Shown: piece after piece, positions 51,749 to 60,021 of the stretch
How positions within the stretch are numbered: the stretch's first letter is position 1
How the letters are laid out: each line of letters opens with the position of its first letter
Source: Phycisphaerales bacterium
Lineage (GTDB): Bacteria; Planctomycetota; Phycisphaerae; Phycisphaerales; UBA1924
Direction: 5' to 3'
Length of the DNA: 64,000 nt
NCBI GenBank assembly: GCA_022072615.1
Contig: JAJVHS010000045.1
Location: 85,013 to 149,012 of the forward strand
Notes under the pieces: generated by a model
The model's input: only the letters and a program-made list of their open reading frames with translations
The model's database searches: none
What the model was told of the DNA's origin: nothing
Position numbers and translations under genes: made by a program

Positions 51749-52975
51749 CTACAGCGCCACCGGGCACGAGCACAGCCCAACCGCCACCGACCACTCCGGG
51801 TGCGGCGTGCTCAGGTCAACGTTCAACGCGGGCACCGCGCTCGTCCGAGCCAACCGCGCCAGCGGGTCCATCACCTGCGCCTGGACGCGCAGCGTCCTGG
51901 CCACACGCCGGCACAGCGCACGGTCCGCCGCGCCGCCGCCCATGCACATCAGTCGGTCGATCTTCAACCCCGGCACCACAGACTCGGCGTACCGCACGCA
52001 CATCTGCACTTCGTCGGCGAGGATCTCGACCTGCTCGGCAAGCTCCGGCAGCGGCGCGTCCTCGAGCATGCGTTCCTGCCGACCGCCCCCGCGCCGCCGG
52101 TCCTGCGGCATGAGCGCGAAGATCCCAAGGCCCGTCTGCTGCGCGGCCGTGGCCACCACGGGCTCGGGCACCGGCTGAACCGCCGGCTCCTCGCCGAGGG
52201 TGGCGGAGTGCTCGAGGCGCAGGGCCGCGGCCTCGGCGGCCGAGCACGACCTCTTGGCCATCACGATCTGGTCGAGCGCGCCGGTGCCGATCTCGACGAA
52301 GCGCACGAAGACCGGCCGCGTGCCCTGGGCGATGATGACCTTGGTCGAGCTCTCCCCGATATCCAGGTACAGCGACCCGATGGTCGCGTCCTCGGCCCGC
52401 TTGGTGATGCTGTCGAACCCGCGGATCGTCGCCAGGAACTCGCCGTGCACGCCCGCGATCTCGAGCTTGCAGTGCCGCATCGCGCCCATGATCAGGTTCA
52501 CCAGCTCGCGGCTGACCGCCGTGCAGATGACCTCGTGCTTGGTGGCGTCGCTGGGCAGCGGGCCCACGTCGATCGGCTGGTACACCAGGGCGGAGGGGTC
52601 GCACCCGATCTGCTGCGCGGTGACGGCCTGGGCGATCGTGAGGATCGGAATGTCGCCGGCGCGCTCGATCTGCATGTGCTTGCAGAACGTCTGCGACGCG
52701 GGGATCGAGCACACGGCCTTGCGGTTGCGCAGGCCCAGCCTGGCCACCATCTTCCCCAGGTCCTCGAACTGCTGGGTGAACCGCTTGCGCACGTCGGCCC
52801 GCAGCTCCGGAGGCGTGGGGGCAAAGCCGATGGCGTCGAGCTTCGGCGGCTGGCCGGCTTCGACCGCCAGCAACTTGACGCCCGTAGCGCCGAAATCGAC
52901 AGCGATGGGATCACCGTTGGACCCGAACAGGTTGTTCAGGAGGTTCTTGGGACTGAACTTTGGATTCACGCCCAT
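51749..52975 (-). CDS. pilM: PilM-like actin-fold pilus assembly protein
   Basis: A 408-residue cytoplasmic ATP-binding protein of the actin/FtsA fold. PIAVDFGATGVKLLAVE is the phosphate 1 motif, YLDIGESSTKVIIAQGTRPVFVRFVEIGTG the phosphate 2 region, and LMCMGGGAADRALCRRVA the adenosine motif. It has an insert of about 55 residues (about 230-285, EPAVQPVPEPVVATAAQQTGL) with no match. It is the first gene of the operon. The start is ATG 52975; an upstream open frame to 53128 has no family character. Confidence 0.88.
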   Translation of the reverse strand: MGVNPKFSPKNLLNNLFGSNGDPIAVDFGATGVKLLAVEAGQPPKLDAIGFAPTPPELRADVRKRFTQQFEDLGKMVARLGLRNRKAVCSIPASQTFCKHMQIERAGDIPILTIAQAVTAQQIGCDPSALVYQPIDVGPLPSDATKHEVICTAVSRELVNLIMGAMRHCKLEIAGVHGEFLATIRGFDSITKRAEDATIGSLYLDIGESSTKVIIAQGTRPVFVRFVEIGTGALDQIVMAKRSCSAAEAAALRLEHSATLGEEPAVQPVPEPVVATAAQQTGLGIFALMPQDRRRGGGRQERMLEDAPLPELAEQVEILADEVQMCVRYAESVVPGLKIDRLMCMGGGAADRALCRRVARTLRVQAQVMDPLARLARTSAVPALNVDLSTPHPEWSVAVGLCSCPVAL

Positions 52976-53204
52976 GGGGTGCCCGCTCGGCTGTGGTGAG
53001 ACTGCCCGGAAGCACCGGCGGAAAGGAACCGGTGCAGTCGTTGGATCGGATGCAGGTGGGGTTGGTCTCAGCCCGGGAGCGACGGACGCGCACGGCTCGA
53101 CCGCGCGCCTCCCCCACAGCCGCCACAACCGTCACAACCCGCGCCCACCACCGCGCAGGGCGACCGTCCGAGAACGCCCGGCGGAACTCTGACGACTCGG
53201 GCCG

Positions 53205-53897
53205 CTAGAGACGGCCAACCAGTCCGCAAAGCGCCTCGAGCGCACGGGGAATGTCCCAGACCTGTCTGGAACGATCGCCGGTGGTGTTGCTGATCGCTCG
53301 CACCTCGGCGAATGGGATCCCGACCCCGGCCGCGGCCAGCCCCACCGCCGCGCCTTCCATGCCCTCGGCGATCGCCTCGCCCCGGGCGGCGTACGCACGA
53401 GCCAGTTCATCGGTGCCCGAGCAGGTGGAAACCGTGGTGATCGGGCCGCTTGCCGAGCACAGCGGCCCCAGCAGGTTGAGGAGTCGGGGGTCTGCAATTA
53501 CCACATCCGTCGCGGATGACACCGGGAAACCCAGTTCCGCGCACCCGATGAAGCCTTGCGGGGTCGCGGCACCCTCGTCGACGAACACGCTGCGGGTGCC
53601 GAGCACGAGGCTCCCGATCGGGGCGAGGGCGGGGTCGTAGGCCCCTCCGATGCCGATCGAGAGGACGGCCGCGTGGGTGCCGGGCCGGGCTGCAATGGCG
53701 ACGGCGGCGGCCGCGTTGGACTTTGAAACCCCCGTGCAGAGGACATCCATGCGCCCGATGGTGACGAACTGCCATCGCTCGGGCATCTTGGTGTCGGGGC
53801 GGCCAAGCCCCCGGGCAACGGCCCGGAACTCGGCGGGGGCGGCCACGGCGAGCAGCAGGCGGGTGCCGGGACTACCGAATGTATCCAGAACACCCAT
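53205..53897 (-). CDS. mqnB: Futalosine hydrolase-like nucleosidase
   Basis: A 230-residue member of the PNP/UDP-like family. The text VLSIGIGGAYDPALAPIGSLVLGTRSVFVDEGAATPQGF matches the MqnB signature (glycine loop, then D-x-G), and GMEGAAVGLAAAGVGIPFAEVRAISNTTGDR gives the catalytic Glu/Asp region. MqnB removes hypoxanthine from futalosine in the alternative menaquinone pathway. The start at ATG 53897 gives MGVLDTFGSPGTRLLLAVAA; longer frames upstream are not family-like. Confidence 0.85.
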   Translation of the reverse strand: MGVLDTFGSPGTRLLLAVAAPAEFRAVARGLGRPDTKMPERWQFVTIGRMDVLCTGVSKSNAAAAVAIAARPGTHAAVLSIGIGGAYDPALAPIGSLVLGTRSVFVDEGAATPQGFIGCAELGFPVSSATDVVIADPRLLNLLGPLCSASGPITTVSTCSGTDELARAYAARGEAIAEGMEGAAVGLAAAGVGIPFAEVRAISNTTGDRSRQVWDIPRALEALCGLVGRL

Positions 53898-53952
53898 GAG
53901 CAGATCCGCCCGAATGAGGTGATGAAAAGGCTGAGTCGACGAACCTCGGCGA

Positions 53953-53958
53953 TAGACT
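53953..53958 (+). promoter_or_regulatory. -10-like TAGACT upstream of the first MFP gene
   Basis: TAGACT lies 83 nt before ATG 54042; a GTG at 53970 in the same frame is 11 nt from it and could be an alternative start. No -35 is clear. Confidence 0.3.
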
Positions 53959-54041
53959 ATTGGTAGGGAGTGCGTGTGCCGGCGCGGCGGGTGTTTGAAG
54001 TCTTTTCGGCTCGGCAGGATGCGGGCCCCGGGAGTGTTGTC

Positions 54042-55970
54042 ATGACCACGGACGCAAATTACGGCGACCGCTCGGCGGGACGCGGGCCGAGCCGCCGCAA
54101 GCGCGGTTCGATCGTTCTGCGGGCTGCCGTTCTGGTGGCGCTGGCCGGCGGCGTGGCGGTGATCGGGTACGCCGCCCTGGGCGGCAAGGGAGGCGCGGCC
54201 TCCTCGGCGTCGGTGACCAGCGACCGGGCGGTCGTGAAGAAGACCAATTTCGAGATCATGACCAAGTGCAGCGGCGAACTCGAGGCCCGCAACCAGATCG
54301 AGATCCGCAGCCGCCTTGAATCGCAGTCGACGATCGCCGAGCTGGCGCCCGAGGGCACCTCGGTGAAGGCCGGCGACCTGCTCGTGCGCCTGAACTCGGA
54401 CAAGATCGAGCAGGACATCCTCGAGCAGACGCTGCAGGTGGAATCGGCCAAGGCCGAGCTGGTCGCGGCGGAGAACGGGTACAACATCCAGGTCAACGAG
54501 AACGAGTCGCTGCTGCGGCAGGCCGAGTCGAAGGTCACGCTCGCCAAGCTCGCGCTGGACCAGTGGGAGAGCGGGGAGGTCGCCAAGAAGTTCCTCGAGC
54601 TCAACCTGGCGCTCGAACGAGCGGACCGGGATCTCAAGCGGCTGACGGAGAAGTACGACCGGTCGAAGATGCTCCACTCCCAGGGCTTCCTGAGCAAGAA
54701 CGAGCTCGACCTCGACGAGATCGCCTGGATCGAGGCGACGGCCGCCATCGCGAAAGCCAAGAAGGAAGACGAGATCTACCGCCAGTACAAGCTCCCCCAG
54801 GAGCGGGAGACGTTCACCAGCGCCCTGACCGAGGCCAAGGCCGAGCTCGAGCGCGTGAAGATGAACAACGAGATCGAGCTGGCGAGCAAGGAAGCGGCCC
54901 GGACCAACCGCCGCAAGCAGCTCGCCGTCCGCGAGGAGAAGCTCAAGAACCTGGAGGAGCAGCTCGCGGCGGCCACGATGCGAGCCCCCCAGGACGGCCT
55001 GGTGGTGTACGCCACGAGCATGAGCAGCGGCCGCGGCTTCGGCGGCGACCGCGAGGGCCCGCTCCAGATCGGCCGGCAGGTGTTCCCCAACGAGCTGCTG
55101 ATGATCCTGCCCGACACCAGCGACATGATCGCGTCGGTGCGGGTGCAGGAGAGCCTGGCGGGACGCATCCGCCCGGGCCAGCGGGCCACCGTTCAGGTCG
55201 ATGCGGCCGGCGGCAAGATGTTCCAGGGGGTGGTCGAGAGCACCAGCGTGCTCGCTGAGACCGGCGGCTGGCGCGACCCGAACCTCCGCGAGTACACCGT
55301 CAAGGTCGCGCTCGACCAGCAGGAGCTCGCGGGCGCGGGCCTCAAGCCGAGCATGCGGGTGGATTCCTCCATCACCCTCGGTGAGGTCGCCGACGCCCCC
55401 GCCGTGCCGGTGCCGGCCGTGTTCAACGAACGCCCGGTCCGCTTCGTGTATGTCGAACAGACGGGCAAGTTCGCGAAAGTGCCGGTCAAGATGGGTCGCC
55501 GGTCCGACACGTTCGCCGAGATCACCGCGGGCGTCAGCGAGGGACAGGTCGTCCTGCTCCGCGAGCCCACCAGCGGCGAGGTGCTTGTCCGGCCCTGGGA
55601 CAAGGCGTCACTCGAACTCGCCGGCTACGCCCTGGATGCCGACGGGAAGCCCGTGGTCGCCGGCGCCGCCGAACGCGGCCCGGGCGGTCCGCCCGACGGG
55701 AACCGCCAGCGAGCCGGCCGCAACCGCGGCGGCCGCGAGGGCGGCGGCACCTCGGATGCGACGGGCGCCGGCAATCCCCGGACCACCGCCGAAGGGTCGG
55801 CGCCGGCCGCCAAGGACGGCGAACGGAAGGACGCGGACAGCGCCAAGTCCTCCGAGATCGCCGACAAATCGCCCGCGGACAAACCCGCGGCCCCGGCCGG
55901 AGAAACCGGAGCCCAGGGACAGCCGTCTTCGACCGAGGCCGACAAGGCCGCGGAGAAGACGGCGGAATAA
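54042..55970 (+). CDS. HlyD-type membrane fusion protein (first of two)
   Basis: A 642-residue periplasmic adaptor. A transmembrane anchor (about 26-48) is followed by a lipoyl-like hammerhead (IRSRLESQSTIAELAPEGTSVKAGDLLVRL), a long alpha-helical hairpin (about 125-305), the second lipoyl half (MRAPQDGLVVYATS), a beta-barrel (ASVRVQESLAGRIRPGQRATVQVD) and a membrane-proximal domain. The C-terminus is a Gly/Ala/Asp-rich disordered tail of about 110 residues. GGGAG precedes the ATG. Such proteins link an ABC or RND pump to a TolC channel; no pump is encoded beside it. Confidence 0.9.
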   Translation: MTTDANYGDRSAGRGPSRRKRGSIVLRAAVLVALAGGVAVIGYAALGGKGGAASSASVTSDRAVVKKTNFEIMTKCSGELEARNQIEIRSRLESQSTIAELAPEGTSVKAGDLLVRLNSDKIEQDILEQTLQVESAKAELVAAENGYNIQVNENESLLRQAESKVTLAKLALDQWESGEVAKKFLELNLALERADRDLKRLTEKYDRSKMLHSQGFLSKNELDLDEIAWIEATAAIAKAKKEDEIYRQYKLPQERETFTSALTEAKAELERVKMNNEIELASKEAARTNRRKQLAVREEKLKNLEEQLAAATMRAPQDGLVVYATSMSSGRGFGGDREGPLQIGRQVFPNELLMILPDTSDMIASVRVQESLAGRIRPGQRATVQVDAAGGKMFQGVVESTSVLAETGGWRDPNLREYTVKVALDQQELAGAGLKPSMRVDSSITLGEVADAPAVPVPAVFNERPVRFVYVEQTGKFAKVPVKMGRRSDTFAEITAGVSEGQVVLLREPTSGEVLVRPWDKASLELAGYALDADGKPVVAGAAERGPGGPPDGNRQRAGRNRGGREGGGTSDATGAGNPRTTAEGSAPAAKDGERKDADSAKSSEIADKSPADKPAAPAGETGAQGQPSSTEADKAAEKTAE

Positions 55971-56108
55971 TCCGTCGGCCGAGCGGGCTCTTGCTTGTAA
56001 CCACGACGCACGATGGTGCAACCCCGGGGGCGGCCTGGAGGTATGCTCGGGCAGCCGAGCGGGCTTGTGCACCGCCGCACGCGAACAACGGGTTTCCAGG
56101 GGCTCGCC

Positions 56109-57776
56109 ATGACCTCCATCGAAAGAACTCCCGGACGGGTCGCCCGCCGCCGCGGGCGGGCGCTGGTCGTGGTGGTCGGGCTCGCGAGCGTGGGCGGCCT
56201 CGGCGGCGCCGTCAGCCTGTGGGGTGGCCGTGAAACCGTCTCGCCCGACCGGGCCACGGACATCGCCGTGGTGAAACGGGCGGGCTTTGCCATCACGACC
56301 GCGTGCTCGGGCCGGCTGGAAGCCCGCCGCCAGGTCGAGATCCGCTCGAAGCTGGACACGCGCTCGAACATCATCGAGCTGGTGGAGGAGGGCAAGTTCG
56401 TCAAGGCGGGCGACATGCTCATGCGCCTGAACACCGACGAGATCCAGACGGCGGTCCGGGAGGAGCAGCTCGCGGTGGAAACGGCTCGTTCCGAGGCCGT
56501 CGCCGCGGAGAACGCGTGCGAGATCCAGGCCAACGAGAACCAGTCGAAGCTGCGGCAGGCCGAATCCAAGCTGAGGCTCGCGGAGCTCAGCCTCAAGCAG
56601 TGGAAAGAGGGCGAGGTCAAGAAGAAGTCGCAGGAGCTGGACCTGGCGATCGAGAAGACGGCCCGCGATCTTGCCCGGATGAAGGAGAAGGTCCAGACGT
56701 CGCAGGCGCTCAACAAGCAGGGCTTCCTGAGCAAGGACGAGCTACAGCGCGACGAGATCGCGTTCACGGAGGCGACGCTGGCGGCGCAGGCGGCGGTGCT
56801 CGACAAGGAGATCTACTGGCAGTTCAAGCACCCCGAGGAGCTCGAGACCAAGTCCAGCGCGCTGGACGAAGCCAGGAGCGAACTCGAGCGCGTGACCATG
56901 AACAACAAGATCGAGCTGGCGAGCAAGGAGTCGGCTCGGACCACGCGCAGGAAGCAGCTGGAGATCCACGAGGCTCGGCTCAAGGAGCTCCAGAAGCAGG
57001 TGGATGAAGCTTCGATCCGCGCGCCCGTGGACGGCCTGGTGGTGTACGCGTTCAGCATGGGGCTGGGCTGGCGTGAGACGCCGCTGCAGGTCGGCCAGCC
57101 GGTATACCGCAACGAGCTGGTCATGATCCTGCCGGACACCAGCGAGATGCTCGCGAGCGTGAGCATCCACGAGAGCCTGTCCGGCAAGGTCGCGCCGGGC
57201 CAAGCCGTGGACGTGCGCGTCGAAGCGGCCGGCAACCGGTCGTTCCGCGGCACCGTGGAATCGCTGGGAGTCCTCGCGGAGACCGGGGACATGCGCGACA
57301 GCGAAACCAGGGAATACAAGGTCAAGATTTCCCTGGACCCGGCGTCGCTCAAGGGCGCCGTGCTCAAGCCCTCGATGCGGGTGGATGCGACGATCACGCT
57401 GGGGACGGTCGAGAACGCCCTGACCATCCCCGTTCAGTCGATCTTCAGTGACGGGGCATTGCGGTACGTGTACGAGCGGCGCGGCGGTCGGGTGGTGCGC
57501 ACGCCCGTCTCGATCGGCCAGATGTCCCACACCCAGGCGGAAGTCACCGGCGGCCTCCAGGAGGGCGCTCTGGTCCTCACGCGCGATGTCCGGCCCGACG
57601 AGATCACCCCCGAGCCCTGGGACCGGGCGGCGCTCGCGGCCGTGGGATTCACCCTCGGCGAAGACGGGCGGCCGGTGGCCATCACCCCGCCGAACCCGCC
57701 GGAGGGCACGGCGGGCGGGTCCGCGGTGGCGGCGACCGATCCGGCCACGCCCGACGCGGCTCCGGCGAGCCCGTAA
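56109..57776 (+). CDS. HlyD-type membrane fusion protein (second of two)
   Basis: A 555-residue paralogue of the preceding gene with the same domain order: anchor (about 16-40), VEIRSKLDTRSNIIELVEEGKFVKAGDMLMRLN, a long helical hairpin, IRAPVDGLVVYAFSMG, a barrel (ASVSIHESLSGKVAPGQAVDVRVEA) and a C-terminal domain. Large blocks are near-identical between the two (for example QGFLSK and MNNEIELASKEAARTNRRKQL versus MNNKIELASKESARTTRRKQL), so they arose by tandem duplication. The disordered tail is short. The start ATG 56109 has GGGG upstream. Confidence 0.9.
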   Translation: MTSIERTPGRVARRRGRALVVVVGLASVGGLGGAVSLWGGRETVSPDRATDIAVVKRAGFAITTACSGRLEARRQVEIRSKLDTRSNIIELVEEGKFVKAGDMLMRLNTDEIQTAVREEQLAVETARSEAVAAENACEIQANENQSKLRQAESKLRLAELSLKQWKEGEVKKKSQELDLAIEKTARDLARMKEKVQTSQALNKQGFLSKDELQRDEIAFTEATLAAQAAVLDKEIYWQFKHPEELETKSSALDEARSELERVTMNNKIELASKESARTTRRKQLEIHEARLKELQKQVDEASIRAPVDGLVVYAFSMGLGWRETPLQVGQPVYRNELVMILPDTSEMLASVSIHESLSGKVAPGQAVDVRVEAAGNRSFRGTVESLGVLAETGDMRDSETREYKVKISLDPASLKGAVLKPSMRVDATITLGTVENALTIPVQSIFSDGALRYVYERRGGRVVRTPVSIGQMSHTQAEVTGGLQEGALVLTRDVRPDEITPEPWDRAALAAVGFTLGEDGRPVAITPPNPPEGTAGGSAVAATDPATPDAAPASP

Positions 57777-57824
57777 CCCGGGTTTCCCGCATGGCATCCC
57801 CCCACATCCGGCCCGGCGGCATGC

Positions 57825-57830
57825 TAGAGT
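57825..57830 (+). promoter_or_regulatory. -10-like TAGAGT for lpxD
   Basis: TAGAGT, 8 nt, ATG 57839. No Shine-Dalgarno. Confidence 0.5.
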
Positions 57831-57838
57831 GCCCCGGC

Positions 57839-58876
57839 ATGACACCGCAGTGCACAACCGGTTCGCTGGCTGCTCGGCTGAGCGCTGAATTGCGTGGGAA
57901 TCCCGACCTTCCGATCGACCGGTTGGAGGTCGTCGAACGGGCCGGCCCGGGGTCGCTCGCCTTCATCCGCGATGTTGCCTACGCGAACGTCTGGAAGGCA
58001 TCCAAGGGCACCGCGGCGCTCATCTCCAGGCGTGTCGCGATCCCGGACTTTGATACTTCGACCCGGGCCCTGATCGTCGTCCCCGACGCGGACCTGGCGC
58101 TGAACGTCGTCCTCGACCTGTTTGCTCCGCCGGCGACGCCGATCGCCCCCGGCAGGCACCCGCTGGCATTCATCGACCCCGCCGCGACGGTGGCGGCGAC
58201 CGCGTACGTCGGCCCGGGGTGCGTGATCGAAGCCGGCGCCAGGGTCGGCGATGGGACGTGCCTCAAGGCGAACGTCTATCTCGGCCGGGACGCGGTCGTC
58301 GGACGCGGGTGCATGATGCACGCGGGCGTGAGCATCCTGGACCGGTGCACGGTTGGCGACGGCTGCACGTTCTTCCCCGGAGTCGTGATCGGGGCCGACG
58401 GCTTCGGGTTCCGTCCGAGCCCCGACGGACGCGGCGTCGTGAAGATCCCCCACATCGGGAACGTCGAGGTCGGGCCCGGGGTCGAGATCGGGGCCAACTC
58501 CTGCGTGGACCGGGCCAAGTTCGGTTCGACGCTCGTCGGCGCCGGAACCAAGATCGACAACCTCGTCCAGGTCGGTCACGGGGTGCGCATCGGCCGGGCC
58601 TGCCTCATCGCCGCGGGGGTTGGCATCGGGGGGTCGTGCGAGTTCGGCGATGGCGTGATGGTGGGCGGCCAGGCAGGCTTCGCTGACGGACGGAAGATCG
58701 GCGCCGGCGCTCGGATCGGCGCTCAATCCGGCGTCATGGACAACGTCCCGCCGGGCGAGTCTTGGCTGGGCACGCCCGGCATGCTCGCCGTTGACACGCT
58801 CCGCGACTGGGCCAACGCCCGGCGCAACAGCAAGTCCAAGGCTTCTCGCCAGGCCGCGAACGAGCGGCCCGCATGA
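57839..58876 (+). CDS. lpxD: UDP-3-O-acylglucosamine N-acyltransferase
   Basis: A 345-residue left-handed beta-helix acyltransferase of lipid A synthesis. The N-terminal substrate domain (about 1-105) is followed by hexapeptide repeats (AYVGPGCVIEAGARVGDGTCLKANVYLGRDAVVG, VEVGPGVEIGANSCVDRA). The catalytic His lies in DNLVQVGHGVRIG and the signature VIGADGFGF is present. It adds the N-linked acyl chain to UDP-3-O-acyl-GlcN. Length is standard. Its last codons overlap the lgt start. Confidence 0.96.
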   Translation: MTPQCTTGSLAARLSAELRGNPDLPIDRLEVVERAGPGSLAFIRDVAYANVWKASKGTAALISRRVAIPDFDTSTRALIVVPDADLALNVVLDLFAPPATPIAPGRHPLAFIDPAATVAATAYVGPGCVIEAGARVGDGTCLKANVYLGRDAVVGRGCMMHAGVSILDRCTVGDGCTFFPGVVIGADGFGFRPSPDGRGVVKIPHIGNVEVGPGVEIGANSCVDRAKFGSTLVGAGTKIDNLVQVGHGVRIGRACLIAAGVGIGGSCEFGDGVMVGGQAGFADGRKIGAGARIGAQSGVMDNVPPGESWLGTPGMLAVDTLRDWANARRNSKSKASRQAANERPA

Positions 58877-59988
58877 GCGCCGCGGCCGCTCCGATGCTGC
58901 TCGCGTGGCTGCACGATCTCTCGCCGTTCGTGGTGAGACTGTCGGGCGACTTCGGCATCCGCTGGTACGGCCTGGCGTACATGGGCGGGTTCGTCATCGC
59001 CTTCGTGCTGCTGCGCTGGCTGGGTCGGCGGGGCGCGGCGCTGATCCCGCCGTACCGGGCCGCGGACGCCATCATGATCCTGGTGATCGGCGTGATGCTC
59101 GGCGGGCGGCTGGGGTACATCCTGTTCTACGACCCGGGGCTGCTGGTGCATGTCACGTCGTCGCCGCCGTGGTGGGGCGCGCTGATGGTCAACCGCGGCG
59201 GGATGGCCAGCCACGGCGGGATGATCGGCGTGATACTGGCGGCGTGGTACGTCGCCCGCGGGCTGCGCAGGCCCGACGGGTCGCCGGGCAAACGCATCCC
59301 CGTGCTGCACGTGCTGGACATGACGGCGCTGCTCGCGCCGCCGGGGCTCATGCTCGGTCGGATCGCGAACTTCATCAACGGCGAGCTGCTCGGCAAGATC
59401 GTCGCGATGCCCGGCGAGCCGGCCCCGTGGTGGGCGGTGAAGTTCCCGCAGGAGTTCCCGTACGACCACGACTGCTCGAAGTACATGGCGCCCGAGGAGG
59501 CCCACCAGCGGCTGCGGGCGATCGAGGGAATCGTTCGCGGCGCGGGCTACGACGGCGACCTGGCCGCGGGGTATCGCGCGGTGGTCGAGAAGATCCAATC
59601 CGGGAACTCGGCGCTGGCGCAGCAGCTCGAGCCGTGGATCTCGGCTCGGCATCCGTCGCAGCTCTACCAGGCGGCGGCGGAAGGGCTGGTCGTCGGCGGG
59701 ATCGTGTGGTGGATCGCTCGGCGGCCGCGCAGGCCCGGCGTGATCGGCTGCTGGTTCCTGATCTCCTACGGCGTCCTGAGAGTCCTGACCGAGCTCTACC
59801 GCCTTCCGGACGCGAATCTGCAGGTGCAGAGGATCGCCGGGCTGTCGCGGGGGCAGTGGCTGAGCGTCGCGATGGTTGCGGTCGGCGCGATCCTGCTGGC
59901 GATCGTGTCGCGCCGGAACGTCGACCGGATCGGCGGCTGGGGCACGCCGCGTACAGTGGACCGGGGCATCGACAGGGTGACGGCTTGA
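58873..59988 (+). CDS. lgt: Prolipoprotein diacylglyceryl transferase
   Basis: A 371-residue polytopic enzyme that lipidates the Cys of lipobox proteins. Signatures: GIRWYGLAYMGGF, MLGGRLGYILFYDP, RGGMASHGGMIGV (catalytic His), GRIANFINGELLGK and RHPSQLYQAAAEGL. An insert of about 80 residues (MPGEPAPWWAVKFPQEFPYDH to LEPWISA) separates the last two motifs, as is common in planctomycetes. The start ATG overlaps the lpxD stop by 4 bp. Substrates in this window include the TolC-like protein and the lipoprotein at 44.8 kb. Confidence 0.96.
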   Translation: MSAAAAPMLLAWLHDLSPFVVRLSGDFGIRWYGLAYMGGFVIAFVLLRWLGRRGAALIPPYRAADAIMILVIGVMLGGRLGYILFYDPGLLVHVTSSPPWWGALMVNRGGMASHGGMIGVILAAWYVARGLRRPDGSPGKRIPVLHVLDMTALLAPPGLMLGRIANFINGELLGKIVAMPGEPAPWWAVKFPQEFPYDHDCSKYMAPEEAHQRLRAIEGIVRGAGYDGDLAAGYRAVVEKIQSGNSALAQQLEPWISARHPSQLYQAAAEGLVVGGIVWWIARRPRRPGVIGCWFLISYGVLRVLTELYRLPDANLQVQRIAGLSRGQWLSVAMVAVGAILLAIVSRRNVDRIGGWGTPRTVDRGIDRVTA

Positions 59989-60021
59989 CGGGCCAGGGAT
60001 GAATCCAGGAGCGTGCGTCGT

